Positions 22,744-34,544 of a stretch of DNA of 64,000 bases are shown here, one piece after another. Source of the DNA: Acarospora socialis (Eukaryota; Ascomycota; Lecanoromycetes; Acarosporales; Acarosporaceae); contig JAMYGW020000002.1 in the NCBI GenBank assembly GCA_025617375.2, positions 2,852,001 through 2,916,000 on the forward strand, read 5' to 3'. The notes under the pieces are model-generated. The model searched no databases, was not told the DNA's origin, and saw only the letters and a program-made list of their open reading frames with translations. Each line of letters starts with the position of its first letter. Position 1 is the first letter of the stretch. The translations under genes were made by a program, and so were the position numbers.

Positions 22744-25252
22744 ATGGCATCACATAATCCAAGCTATGCTACAGGCGCGGACCACGACGCAAATGACTTG
22801 AGGCGAAGGAATGTCCCCACATACAGTGGGAGCAATGGAGATGTCATACAAAAGCCTGAGTCGTCTGATTTCGACAAGAAGGCGAAGAAGGTATGCAATA
22901 TCAGTGGGTTGCGTTATGGGCACATCACAGGAAGGGACTGCCACATTTGCATCAACATACTGACCTCACCTCTTCTCGTGGCAGGCGCAGCGATCAATTA
23001 TATCTATACTGGACGAGTACGAGTTCATCATTGCGCCGCTAATATTCACTTTCCTTGCTTTCTTCACCAGAATGTATAAGATAGGGTTATCGCCCATCGT
23101 GACATGGGATGAAGCTCAGTACGTCCCAACCCCGTACCACGAGGAAAGCGAGGAAAGCAGCTCTGACTTTATCCGTAGCTTTGGCAAATTCGGTTCCCAC
23201 TACCTCAAACGCGAGTTCTACTTCGACGTACATCCCCCGTTGGGGAAGATGCTGGTTGGTCTGTCTGGCTACCTGGCTGGTTATAATGGTTCCTTCGAGT
23301 TCAAGTCGGGAGACACATACCCGGCAGAGGTCAACTACACGTTCATGCGGGTGTTCAATGCCACCTTCGGTGCTCTATGCGTACCAATAGCGTACTTTAC
23401 CGCGAAGGAGCTCAACTTCAGGAGGCCTACGGTGTGGCTTGTCACGATGATGGTACTCTTCGAAAATTCCTACGCCACCATTTCGAGATTCATCCTTTTG
23501 GATTCGATGCTTTTGATGTTTACCTTCACTACCGTACTTTGCTGGGCAAGGTTCCATCGGTTGCAGAAGGACAGCTTTTCGCCGGAATGGTGGATCTGGC
23601 TATTGCTGACCGGAGTTAGTATCGGATGTGTGTGCAGTGTGAAATGGGTGGGGCTATTTTGCACTGCACTCGTCGGGTTATATACGGTAGAGGATCTCTG
23701 GAACAAATTCGGTGACCTGAAAATGCCAAAGGTGGGTCTGGATTGCGTGTATTAGGCCTATCCTCGGTTTGCTGATAATCTGTACAGGTCGAATATGCCC
23801 AGCATGTTGTAGCTCGGGTTATTGGTTTGATTGTGGTACCTCTTCTTGTTTACATGTTCTCCTTCTACCTCCACTTTACGGTATTGGAGAACAGTGGCCC
23901 AGGAGATGCCCAGATGAGTTCGCTTTTCCAAGCCAACCTGAAGGGTACAGAGGTCGGCAAGGACAGCCCGCTCGAAATCGCGTACGGTTCGAGGGCAACG
24001 CTGAAGAATATGGGTTATGGTGGTGGACTACTCCATTCACACGTCCAGGTCTACCCAGAAGGCTCGCAACAGCAGCAGGTCACTTGCTACCACCACAAAG
24101 ATGCCAATAATGACTGGTTCTTCTACCCCAACCGGAATGAACCGGAATATGACGCCGAAGCACCTCTTCGATATGTGGCTGATCAGAATGTAATTCGACT
24201 CATTCACGCCCAAACTGGCCGTAACCTTCACTCACACCAAGTCTCTGCACCAGTCACCAAAGCCGATCATGAAGTATCCTGCTACGGAAATACCACCATT
24301 GGCGATGACAAAGATCACTGGACCGTCGAAGTAGTCAGCGACGTCGCTTCCAATGATCGGTCTAAGATCCGAACCTTGACCACGGCTTTCAGGTTGAAGC
24401 ATACGACCCTAGGCTGCTACTTGCGCGCTGGCAATGTCAATCTCCCACAGTGGGGCTTCAAACAGATCGAAGTCACATGCACAAAAGACAACAAGCCGGG
24501 AGATGTGTACACGCATTGGAACGTCGAAAGCCACTGGAACGAAAAGCGTAAGAATACGAACCACCATCGTAAATTCATAGATACTGACTCTACCATCAGT
24601 CCCCCCCGGCGACCCCGGCTCCTATAAATCCCCCTTCTTCCGCGACTTCCTGCACCTGAACGTCGCCATGATGACCTCCAACAACGCCCTCATCCCCGAC
24701 CCAGACAAACAAGACGACCTGGCCTCGCAATTCTGGCAATGGCCCATCCTCAACGTCGGCCTCCGCATGTGCGGCTGGGACGACCACATCGTCAAATACT
24801 TCCTGCTCGGCAATCCACTCGTCTACTGGTCCTCGACCGCCGCTCTAGGCCTCTTCTCCCTCCTCGCGCTATGGTATCTCGTCCGCTGGCAGCGAGGCTA
24901 CGATGAACTCAAAGCTCACGACATCGACCACATCCATTACTCCGGCCTGTATCCCGTCGTCGGCTGGGTTCTCCATTACCTGCCCTTCGTCGCCATGGCG
25001 CGCGTCACGTACGTCCACCATTATTATCCGGCGCTATACTTCGCTATCTTGACGGCGGGCTTCTTGATCGATTGGTTTACGAGGCCGCTGAGGAGGCGGA
25101 ATCGGGCGGTCGAGTGGGCCGTCTATGGGCTTTGCTATGTGGGTGTGATTGGCATGTTTGTGCTGTTCCGGGCCATTACGTTCGGCATGGTGGGACCCAA
25201 TCGGCAGTGGAGCCATTTGAAGTGGTTGTCGACGTGGAGAATCAGTGATTGA
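22744..25252 (+). CDS. PMT2: Dolichyl-phosphate-mannose protein O-mannosyltransferase, PMT2 subfamily
   Basis: Proposed CDS join(22744..22890,22985..23118,23179..23731,23788..24547,24600..25252), 748 residues; introns 94, 60, 56 and 52 bases. It is an integral ER membrane enzyme that transfers mannose from dolichol phosphate to Ser/Thr of secretory proteins. The catalytic loop-1 acidic pair is in TWDEAHFGKFGS (about 88-99, formed across the second intron) and [11 protein letters not shown] follows; WDEAHFGKFGS rather than FDEVHFGGFAS marks PMT2 rather than PMT4. A luminal block of MIR-type repeats (about 345-530) is followed by four or more C-terminal helices including HYLPF and HHYYPALYF. 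Length is normal for PMT2, which normally forms a heterodimer with PMT1. Intact; housekeeping and often essential in moulds. Confidence 0.95.
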
Positions 25253-25915
25253 TTTGGTTTTCGTGGAGAGGGGGAGTGTGGTGGGTGGATCGGGTGCTAT
25301 GTACGGGCATGATACGATTTGGCATTGACGGCGACAGGAACAAGAGGGACAGAAACTCAACAATAATAAGGGTCGGATGGGTGGGCTGGTGCGGCGGTAC
25401 TTCTAAAGAACACTATCATGGTCCTTTCCATTTCTTCTTTTTGTACGGATATGTAGTTTGTCAGGGTCTTGTCGTAATGCAGATACAACACCTTGATCTT
25501 GGTGTCTCATGGGAAAGGGAGAGCTCTCGTGTGGAAGGGGGGATTTGAGAAGTTATGCAAGGGTGAGTGTGGGCGTGACATGGGATGATATCTCAAGATG
25601 ACCAAGGTAGAGGAAGAGAAGAACGACCCCATTCATGACTCCGCTCGAGCATATTGAGGGTTGTTAACCGGCCGGCTGGGTAAGGTACGCTCTAGGTACA
25701 CGCAGTAACGAACGCCTTCACACTGCAAAGTCCAGCTCTCTCTTAGCGCCCAACGCTTCGAAACCAGGCCATCCAGCCGACATCCCATTCCATCCTATTC
25801 AAACCAGACTTTCAATCTCATTTCTCATTCTCATTCTCATGCACAGCCGAACTAGAACAAAATAGCAACAACGCCAGGACCGGCAATACCCCATTCATCA
25901 TGCAACTCCCAATCC
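25253..25915. other. Convergent intergenic region PMT2 / PNS1
   Basis: 0.66 kb between the 3' ends of two convergent genes; G-rich near 25260-25390 on the plus strand. No gene or repeat seen. Confidence 0.5.
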
Positions 25916-28375
25916 CTAACCCCTCATTCTATACTCCTCTCCCTCACGATCTTCACCAAACAGCCACCCGGCCTCAATACAATACCTCGCCTGCCCATGC
26001 CGCCCTCCCGCACCGGCACCACGTCCTCCTCTCCCCGTACCGCCACCTCCACCCCCGGCACCCGTTTCGCTACCCCAACAAACCAGACACGCGTCCACCA
26101 CGCCCGCGAGAACACCTTCCATGGCGCCTAATACTCCCCACCCGATCGCGCCGGCAATCAGGCCCACGACGTACGCGTACAGACTTCCCTTTACGCCCGC
26201 CCCACCAGCGGCACCGTCGACGACGACTAGCATACGTGCGGTGCTGACCCAGCCGCCGAAGCCGAGAGCCAGAGACGTGACGAAGCGAGTGGCGTGGAGG
26301 AGGAGTTTGGCGAGGCGGTAGGGGAGAATCCCGGGTGCGGAAGTGTTCGATGAGAAAGTGCGTGGGTTGAGCGCCGTTGTGGGGGAGTTGACGGATACGA
26401 AGGACATCTGCGCGAGGCCACGGGCGGAGGTGGAGAGGGGCTGGGAGTGGATGGCGCCGTAGGTGAGGGCGAGCGGGTTGGTGAGGGCGATGATGGGCGT
26501 GGGGACGAGGGAGTAGGTGAAGAGGGCGAAGCAGGCGATCAGACGGCGCGGGAGGATGAGCAGAGGGAGGCGGATGAGGAGCGAGAGGAGGGTGGAGAGG
26601 CAGATGGTGCCGAAGAGGGTGGTTGTCGCGTGGCCGAGGGCGGCTTGCACGACTTGTCGGGAGGTGGGTGCGGGGACGGTGAGCCGGTGGAAGTACCATT
26701 GGCTAACGGTGGCGGCGGTCGTGGCGCGTTGGATGCCCGATCCGACGGCTAGGGTCCAGAGGTAGACCAGCACGAAGAAGATGCCGAGCCACCAGGTGCT
26801 TGCGTCGATGACGAAGAAGTTTCGGGAGCTTGCGAGATGACCGCCGAGGAAGACGCGGGTAAACATGCCCATCCAGAGCCAGGTCCAAGTGACGACACCC
26901 ACGAGCGTCGCAGCACCGAGCATTAGTAGGGCAGGGTTTGCTGCGAGTATTCTGCAGGAGAACTCGAGGATCCCGATGGCCTTGCCGAAAGAATGTCGGC
27001 CACGATAGATTGTGTATGTCCAAAGAACAGACAGAATGATAGGTATGAACGATAGCCATCGCATCGCTCGGTCTTGCAAGCTGGCGCCATGCCAGGGACC
27101 CTTGTAGCTAGATATCAGGGGGTAGAGGGAGAAAGCGAAGAGTATTACAGGTACGCCAACAAGAATGCCGTAGACGAGAGGACGGACGTAGGATCGGAGG
27201 ATTGCCAGCCACAACAAAGATACGATCACGGCGACCAGAGTGTCAACTGCGAGCAGGTGAAACGATGCATGCAGCGTGGTGTATATCGTATCACCCAAGG
27301 GGTGTTTGAGGGTTGGCGCCGAGGTATGCAAGTAAACAAGAAAGAAACTCGCAAAAAGAGAAGCCAGGGATATCAGGTAGAGAGATCCCCAGAATGAGTC
27401 GTGACGAGGTGGTTCAGTAACTGGGTACGAAATCGTCGGTGGAACCGACTCGACATCTGAGTCCGGAGGCTGAGGTCGGCTTAGTAACGCTTCCTGATCT
27501 GTTTCTTGCGGCATGAACGCGCTGTGAGCAAGGAACCGAGGGGTTGTTTCTGTTGGAGGTTTTCGGAACTGCTGAAAGGCTGGAGGATGCTCGTCCGCGG
27601 ACATATCCATCGCGAGATCGTCCGGTGGCTCGTCTCGTTCCAGTGCTTCCATACTGCTCCTCATCGTGCTGTCCAGGCCGACCTCAACCATCCTGCCTTT
27701 CCCCTTGCTGCTGCCCTCACTCTGCCGTTCGGCGGCGTACTCCTGAGCTTCGTCCACAGCCTCTACCTCAGCCCCTCTTCCCCGTCCCCCAGTTTTGCCA
27801 CCTCTCCATGAGCTCTTGATGCCCATGCTCCTCCCAAATCCTCGCTCATCCGTCTCCCTACCATCCCCGCTCTCCTCTAATCCAGATCCTCTGCTTCCAT
27901 CATCATCTGCTTCTGATGATTCGTCTAAATGACTCCCACCGAATTGCCGCCTCGACCGCTGTAAGGCATAGAAGTCTGCAACTTCCCTCTCACGCTCCTC
28001 CTCGTCGTCTTCCTCTCGAAAGTCGTCTGTCGCGCTGTAGAATAGCGGTGCAGGCGCTGCGGACGTTCGTGAGGCGAAGGGAAACTGAGAGAAGTTCGAC
28101 GCCGATGCCTGATATGGGTTGCCTATTGCTGGCCGTTGAAGGTAGGACCTGGAAGTCGGAAACCGGGACGACCCTTGAACCGGCGCTTTTCGGCGCCCGG
28201 GAACGTTCCTTTGACCCTCCTCAGGCTGCCTGAATGATATGCGGGATTGAGACTGGGCCAGGAACCGGGAGGCATCTACGGCTCCGTTAGTCAAGATTCC
28301 CTCATGATGGTCCCACCTTTGTTAGTCGATAAGAAGAGCAAAGGCACAAAAGGGGTTCTGACATTCTGAGAACAT
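25916..28375 (-). CDS. PNS1: Choline-transporter-like protein (SLC44/CTL family), PNS1-type
   Basis: Proposed CDS complement(join(25916..28275,28363..28375)), 790 residues. The first exon is only 13 bases; joining it across an 87-base intron (GTCAGA...GTAG, CTAAC branch) gives an N-terminus beginning MFSEYASRFLAQSQSR, a start I recognise from other fungal members. Residues 1-310 are hydrophilic and low-complexity (acidic, Gly/Arg/Ser-rich); then about ten membrane helices from FWGSLYLISL on, with the family block RATTAATVSQWYFHR (about 545-560). The C-terminal end is Gly-rich (GAGGGGGGTGRGG), unusual for the family and encoded by very G/C-rich sequence. CTL proteins sit in the plasma or organelle membrane; yeast Pns1 has no settled substrate, and choline transport is not proven for fungal members. 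Confidence 0.9.
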
Positions 28376-28980
28376 GTTTATCGACTCATGAGCTTCACCG
28401 CCGAGCTTGTCAGCGCCGGGGCCTTCGGAAGTAAGATGATGCGATAACGATAGCTGATAATCGGAAACCTGCTGTAGGGAGGATTTGCAGATGATAGATG
28501 CAGGTGTTCTTGGTTATGGAGTATGTTGTCATGCGATAGATGTGTTTGAAGAGTGAGTGAGGTGGTCACGAGAGTTATGTATAAGGTCCGTGTTAGGTCG
28601 TCGGCGATGGATGCCTTTGCTCAATGCGGTGAATCACAGGCGACCGATGACGATGAGTAAGCGACAGCTGTGACTCGGAGCAGAACAACAAGAATGAACA
28701 CGTCCAGTCAGAAGGGTCTAGATTTGTTTTTAGATTACCCCGTAATGTTGCCAAAGACTTTCTGGTACTACTACTTGTCAAGACCATCTCAGCATCAACC
28801 AGGTCTAATCAAATTCACCCAAATATCGAGTCCATCTTTGATAACAGACCGCCGAGGTATCGCTCAAGAGTCCTGCTTCCGAGATAAACCAACTGTGCAG
28901 TGACGTCTTTACACTCTTTGAAAGCTACAAATTCCTGTGACGGCGAGCCTGTGCACGATCAACAAACCCCTAAGCGCCTA
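28376..28980. promoter_or_regulatory. Divergent promoter region PNS1 / Rab GTPase
   Basis: 0.6 kb between divergent genes; both promoters lie here. A TGACGTC CRE-like site sits at 28901-28907, just upstream of the Rab ATG. No gene seen. Confidence 0.5.
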
Positions 28981-29954
28981 ATGTCACAACCATGGGATTA
29001 CATCGCAAAGCTCGTCTGCATCGGCGACAGTGGGACTGGTAAATCTAGCGTGCGTCCTCTGCCTCTTCCCCTACCCGAAGAATCCAGCCGTTTACCGCCC
29101 CGCGACAAGGCTCCATGTTCTCTAACACACTCCAGCTCACCATCCGTCTCTGTGAAGGTCGCTTCTCACCGCACCACGATGTGACGATTGGAGTGGAATT
29201 CGGCTCCCGCATCGTCCCCGTCGGTCCACCTGCGTCACTTGCCCTAGGCATCAACAACCCCAACACTTCTCACGATCCCACCTCGTCAGCTCCCAAATCT
29301 CCCGCCCCATCAACGACCTCCACATCAAAGTCCAGATCCAAAGGCGCTTCGAAACTCAGCAGTCCCAATACAGAGCCACCACAAGAACCGCCCCAAAAGC
29401 GAATGAAACTATCCCTCTGGGACACCGCCGGCCAGGAAACCTACAAATCCATAACCCGCTCCTACTTCCGCGGCGCATCCGGCGCACTTCTAGTCTACGA
29501 CATCACGCGACGACCGACGTTCGACTCCGTGACCAGCTGGCTGCATGACTTACGGCAAATCGCGGAAGAGGGCATCGTCGTCATCCTTGTCGGAAACAAA
29601 GCCGACCTTGCGCGTTCGTCGACCGCCACCGGGGACAGTAGTGGGCGGGAGGCGGAGAACAAACGAGCAGTGACGAAGGAGGAAGCCGAAGAGTGGTGCA
29701 GGGCGAATGGGGTGTTGAAGTACGTAGAGACGAGCGCGAAGTCTGGGGAGGGTGTGGAGAGGGCCTTTCTCGAGGTCGCGGAGAGGATATATCAGAATAT
29801 AGAGGCGGGCAAGTACGATCTGAACGATAGGAGATCAGGCGTGAAAGGGCCGGGAGCAGGTGGTGGAGGGAATACGAGTCGGACGCTGAATCTGGGCATG
29901 AATGGTGCGGCGGCCGGTGGGTCAAAGGCCGGGTGGGGTGGTGGATGCTGTTGA
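28981..29954 (+). CDS. Rab family small GTPase (Rab2/Rab4-like) with insertion before switch II
   Basis: Proposed CDS join(28981..29049,29136..29954), 295 residues, one 86-base intron. All G boxes are present: P-loop GDSGTGKSS (about 15-23), switch I region HDVTIGVEFGS, WDTAGQE, NKAD, ETSAKSG, and a terminal GGGCC for double geranylgeranylation. TIGVEFG is typical of the Rab2/4/14 branch that works in Golgi and recycling traffic; fission yeast Ypt4 is a likely relative. It is about 80-90 residues longer than a normal Rab because of a Pro/Ser/Lys-rich insertion of about 55 residues between FGSRIV and KLSLWDTAGQE, a second short insertion after NKAD, and a Gly-rich tail. All insertions are in-frame and low-complexity, so they are probably surface loops. 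An ATG upstream in frame is not available; the 28981 ATG is at the usual Rab start. Confidence 0.9.
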
Positions 29955-30231
29955 GTATCATGAAGGTGCACGTTCTGATGCTACGATATACATAGGATTC
30001 CGTTATGTTCTTTGGGCTGAGCATTGGCATGGCGTTCATTATTAGCCGGCAACCTGGTTTTGTCAAAGATCTGGCAAACTATATCTCTATCACTTCATCT
30101 CATGTTCTTATATTCGTTCTATTCCAAGCTGATCAGTCAAAAAGGAAGGTTAAGCCCTAGAGGTAAAGTCGACGACTGTAATGAAAGACCCCGAAAAGGA
30201 TACACCGCCCCAATACCTCCCCAGCCGACAT

Positions 30232-30822
30232 CTAGCAGTTATGTGTAAGCCTCAATCCCTGCCCGTTAAAATCCGGCCCTTGCTGGAAATACACCTCCCC
30301 AACCTGCGTCTCACTAGCGATCGTAAACCGATACGTCAAAGTGTCGTTACACACACCCGAATTGATGACGCGCTTAACCGCCTCGTTCGACTTCGCCTCG
30401 AACGTGATTGTCCCAAACAAGCTGACAGGCTTCGGCGCCGTATTCCACGTATCGGCGGGCGTGGCATGCTTGTCGACCGTGAAGACGTTGACCTGGCTAG
30501 CGCCGTACTGGTAGACGGTGCCGCCGGCGGGGAAGTAGGCTTCGAGCTGGCAGCCGTAGCTGTTGGCAGGGATGTTGTCGAACTGGACGATGACGTCGCG
30601 GCGGTAGAGGCGGGAGCCGCCGCCGGAGACGGTGTCGTAGGCAATCTCGAAGAAATTGGATTGCTGATTGGCGTAGTCTGGGGAGATTTCGTAGATGTGG
30701 TCGATGAGGGACGGGTATTGGGTGGTGCAGGCGCGGGGGGCGAGGTCGGAGGTGCCGGTGGGGATGGCGGAGGAGAGGAGGGCGGTGGTTAGGAGGGTGG
30801 CGGTGATGGCAATGATATGCAT
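30232..30822 (-). CDS. Small secreted protein with But2 C-terminal-like domain
   Basis: Single exon, 196 residues. A clear signal peptide (residues 1-19, hydrophobic core LLTTALLSSA) is followed by a beta-rich domain with four scattered cysteines (one early, one mid, two near the end, the last being the C-terminal residue). The pattern HIYEISPD...VQFDNIPANSYGCQLEAYFPAG matches the domain family named after the C-terminus of S. pombe But2, common in ascomycete secretomes. Function is unknown; a cell-surface or effector-like role is only a guess. It lies convergent with the Rab gene, 280 bases away. No intron needed. Confidence 0.8.
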   Translation of the reverse strand: MHIIAITATLLTTALLSSAIPTGTSDLAPRACTTQYPSLIDHIYEISPDYANQQSNFFEIAYDTVSGGGSRLYRRDVIVQFDNIPANSYGCQLEAYFPAGGTVYQYGASQVNVFTVDKHATPADTWNTAPKPVSLFGTITFEAKSNEAVKRVINSGVCNDTLTYRFTIASETQVGEVYFQQGPDFNGQGLRLTHNC

Positions 30823-31837
30823 TTTGCGGATGTGGAGAGAGAGATTAGGATCTTAGAAGGAGAGTCCAAAAGTTTCTGTTTAGCTTCAAAAGGAGAGCGC
30901 TGGTGATTCTGCGGTGTGCTGAGGAGCAAAGGACAAGGTGGGAGAGCCCTCATACTTATACAAGAAAATTGGAATAGCAGTACCGTTATAGACCGCGAAG
31001 ATGATAAATCAGAGGGAGATTGACTGCAGCCGCCATGGAAAACACGGCCTTGCGAGGCGCCCTTAGGGCAACATGCGGCTATGTCGCAAGATACAACGAG
31101 ATGTGGATTACATATAGTGGCATGACCTCGACGGAGACACCGGCGCAACAGTCAGCTCGTATTCCACGTAAAGGCCTCCAAGATGCATTGACCGCCTGAG
31201 GTGGCTGCCGCGTCCGAAGAAGCCAAGCGGCTCGAAACGGTCACATTGAAGAAAGGATGGAGAAACACACTGCAAGAGAGAACGTAGCAGTCCGTATTTA
31301 CCCCGCACTGCATTATAGCTTCTGACATTTTCAGAGTTCCACCAAAGAAAAGCAGACGTAGACTTGCAGTGTTGAGGAATGCCAAGGTTGAGGGAGTAAG
31401 ATACGAGATGCAACCTTTCCTTGCGGCGGACACATGACCGAGTGGAGCGGTGAGTACGTTCAACGTAAAGGGCCTTTACCACATGCAGCTATTGCCTTCC
31501 CACTGAGAAGCTCTAGCATGAGTCCTTGATTGCTGTTGGCTAGTGAAATGACGATGGTAGAGTACTGACCTTGCCCGGCACACTCCTGACAAGTGTGACA
31601 GCACGGATAGGACGAGTACGATTGACTGCACGGCCGCATACCTAGAGTGTGTTACAAAGATAAACATTGAAAGATCACGTGTATGACTTAAGCGTATCCA
31701 ACTTGACCTATCATCTTAGGGTTGAAGGTCTACACGCGAAAGACGACACCGGGTTGGGTAGAGCTTCAATCCCACACGCCACAGAGTGTTGTGGCCTCAA
31801 GACGAACCACCAAAGAAAAACGGTACTTGGTGGTATA
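30823..31837. other. Gap upstream of But2-like gene and 2EXR gene
   Basis: 1 kb holding the divergent promoters of the secreted protein (minus) and the 2EXR protein (plus). Minus-strand open frames at 30789-31667 show no domain. No repeat or RNA gene recognised. Confidence 0.45.
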
Positions 31838-32416
31838 ATGGATGTCGCTCTACACAGTCCATTGCTCCAGCTCCCTTTCGAAATCCGGAGCCAAATATAT
31901 TCATATCTCTTGCCCACCACCCTGTCCCATCCAAGCAAGGGAATCGTCTGGCGGCGCGGCAACATCGCCATCCTCGCTACCAACAGACAGATATACCAGG
32001 AAAACATTACACTACTGTACGGAGACAACACGTTTCTCATCGACGTAGAATGGGATAGCATCACATTCAAACACCAATGGATCCTCCTTTCCGGGCTTGT
32101 CCCATCACGGACAATGAAGTTTCCGGAGGGCTTCGCCCCGCGGAACGTCTCTCTCATGAAGAGGTTTCGAGTTACGGTACATCACGTTGACAGTTATACC
32201 GGGTTTGTCAAATACAATTATGGAGGCCCTGGTCTTACGGACGGTCTTCGAAGTCGAGTGACAGACCTCTGTCGAGTACTGAAGGGCGCAGAGGAGTTGA
32301 CGAGGTTGGAGATCAAGCTACTCGACCACAACAGGAATGAAGAGCTAGGACAAACGTTGATGGAGCCGTTCTTCCAGCTGTCTAATGTCCGTCAGATCAT
32401 TATGATAGGAGCCTGA
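31838..32416 (+). CDS. 2EXR/F-box-like hypothetical protein
   Basis: 192 residues, single exon. I start at the ATG at 31838 because the upstream extension of the frame begins at TTG. The N-terminus carries the LLQLPFEIRSQIYSYLL motif typical of the 2EXR (F-box-like) family, followed by ATNRQIYQENITLLYGDNTF, which is the usual second block. Members are very numerous in Dothideomycetes and Leotiomycetes and their function is mostly unknown. The C-terminal part is shorter than many relatives and ends soon after a leucine-rich helix; possibly truncated, but there is no direct sign of a frameshift. Confidence 0.7.
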   Translation: MDVALHSPLLQLPFEIRSQIYSYLLPTTLSHPSKGIVWRRGNIAILATNRQIYQENITLLYGDNTFLIDVEWDSITFKHQWILLSGLVPSRTMKFPEGFAPRNVSLMKRFRVTVHHVDSYTGFVKYNYGGPGLTDGLRSRVTDLCRVLKGAEELTRLEIKLLDHNRNEELGQTLMEPFFQLSNVRQIIMIGA

Positions 32417-33374
32417 GCTGTCAGCTGTGCACGGTCACCTGAGATACCTTTTAGGTATGATCTGGAGAAGCACGGTTTTCGTCGGTGATCCACGCGAGGC
32501 CTTTGAGATTATACCCATGACATCGCAGTATTAGGTCTCTGCGCCATGAGAGCGGACCTCTACTGTCACGGAAACGTTACGATCGACCGCTCGGTCTATG
32601 CTCGCGACAATTCCCGCATCCGAATCGTCTCTACACAAATGCAAAACGAAGCGTAGCACCTTACAATCATGAGCAAAAACGACCAAACAGTCTAGCTTGT
32701 TGATCTTTCGAAACTGCAGCTCTCAGCGCAAGCCAAGTTCCTGTTTGGGAAACCGTGTTTCATTGAGGCCCAGTAGTAGCAGGTGGTGGCACCGCACCTG
32801 AAAATATTCGAAGATCTTTGGTTGAGACCGTACAGTTGGTCATTTTCAATCTCGCATACAGTGCTTCGGGCAGTACCAGCTCAACTTTCAGAGTCTTGGC
32901 GTATGGCCCCGGCTGGGGGAGTCGGAGGTCAAGAGCCTGACTCGCGGAAGCAGTAATACACTTACCTCCACATAACAAACCTCATCTTCAACGGTCCAGA
33001 TAAGGCAACTCTAGGTTCTGCCCTAGCTGTGGGCTGGTACCATTGGTGGGCTGTCAAGCTAGTGCTTCTATATTGATGACTTATACCGTTAATTGAAGGG
33101 GGACTGTACCTTGAGGGCATGAACCTCTACTGAAGCTTGACAATTACCGATGAAGATGCTTAGCTCAATACCATCAATGTCAGAGAGACCGGACACTAAC
33201 ACTTCTCTTTGGCAGCGCCATACTTGGCAAGTGCTTACTACCTACTCCCTGCAGTACCCGTGCTACAGTGACAGGCCCCTCATCTTCCCCCTCCCTCAGC
33301 ACACGAACCACCACCTTCCTCCCTCACCACCCACCCACACACCCCTCCTCTACACCAACAACCCTCCAACCGCA
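32417..33374. other. Intergenic region
   Basis: 0.96 kb. Minus-strand open frame 32760-32978 has no recognised domain. From 33270 the plus strand becomes C-rich (CCACC, CCTCC tracts), probably the leader of the small gene at 33375. Confidence 0.4.
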
Positions 33375-33683
33375 ATGACGCCCCCAACCCTCTTCCCCTC
33401 CACCCCCAAACGCATCATCCTCCGCATGCGCACCTCCGACTTCTCCACCAACATCCCAACCGCCTACCTCACGTTCGCCGGCCGCTCTCCCAGCGAATGG
33501 CTGCCTGAATGCCGTCATCACGCCCACATCGAGCCCTGCCCGGCGCCCGGGCGGGGGCAGACTTCCTTCCACATCGTCTTGGATATGGAGAAGGATTTGT
33601 TGTTGGTGGATAGTAGGCCGGATTGGGATGATGTGCCACATGAGATGTATCGGGTGGGGAGGGATGAGGAGGGGAGGTGGTGA
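33375..33683 (+). CDS. Small hypothetical protein
   Basis: 102 residues from the ATG at 33375; the frame stays open upstream but through Pro/His-rich leader-like sequence. The C-terminal half is well-composed (HIVLDMEKDLLLVDSRPDWDD) and looks translated, but I recognise no family. One cysteine pair (ECRHH...EPCP) is visible. Could be an orphan gene or the remnant of a larger one. Confidence 0.4.
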   Translation: MTPPTLFPSTPKRIILRMRTSDFSTNIPTAYLTFAGRSPSEWLPECRHHAHIEPCPAPGRGQTSFHIVLDMEKDLLLVDSRPDWDDVPHEMYRVGRDEEGRW

Positions 33684-34544
33684 GTGTGGGGTTTTGTGTC
33701 TTGGAGGTTTGGTTTTGGGTTGCGGGGGTGCGGGGATGCAGGGTTGGGAGTTGCAGGGAGAGGATAGGCTGACGCGAGGTGTGGTAGTCAAGTTAGGAGG
33801 ATGAGGAGCGTGGCGGAGGAGAGGAGGTTTATGAAGGTTGCGAGAGGGGTTACGGATGTTGTGTATGCTTGGGGGAAGAGTGGGCGTGCTTGAGGTTTCG
33901 AGAGGTGGGAGTTCAGCGGAAGGGTTTGGTGCGTTCTGGAGAGCTAGCAATAGTTGGGGCATGGGACAGCGGGTTGGCTAGGAACAGCTAGTAGTGACTG
34001 ATGGAGCGGAGGGGAAGGTTGAACGTCTGTTTGACGCCGGTCAAGTGTATGGCGAACCGCAGACAACTTCCTGGGTGGCGCTGTAAGGAGAGTAATAGTG
34101 AGAAAAGGAGCAGTCAGATGGAGTAATGCGGTGGAATTTGAGTTCTATGATTGTGTGCCACTTTGGTTTGAGGTCTAGTTATAAGCTCTCCTGAATGATG
34201 TCGAATGGTATGGATGCTTTCGATGCCAACCTGGTTGTTGGTAAACATTGAGAAAATAATGGAAGGTCATTCTTCTCACTTGACTCCATTCATCAAAGAC
34301 CTGTGAACATGGCAGAACCAACGGACGGAGTAATGGTTGAGTCGGTAACTACCCGCTGCTGTATGTTTTGGTTCTCTTAGGTTATGGGGTTCATTCGAAA
34401 AAGAAGCGGGTTAGAACGAATTTCAAGCTCTATTGATCAGCGCAAGGTCACAGCATGCATTCTTCAATTAGGGTATGCCTGAGCACAGAATTGGTGAACC
34501 GAAACGCCTGACGCTTGTCCAGATTCCACTGGGAAAGAGATTGT
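33684..34544. other. Intergenic region
   Basis: 0.86 kb, G-rich on the plus strand to about 34,000, then AT-balanced. No supported gene. Confidence 0.45.

Noticed and set aside
28900-28980. 27-residue N-terminal extension of the Rab protein
   Set aside because: It begins at GTG and the usual Rab start is the ATG at 28981.
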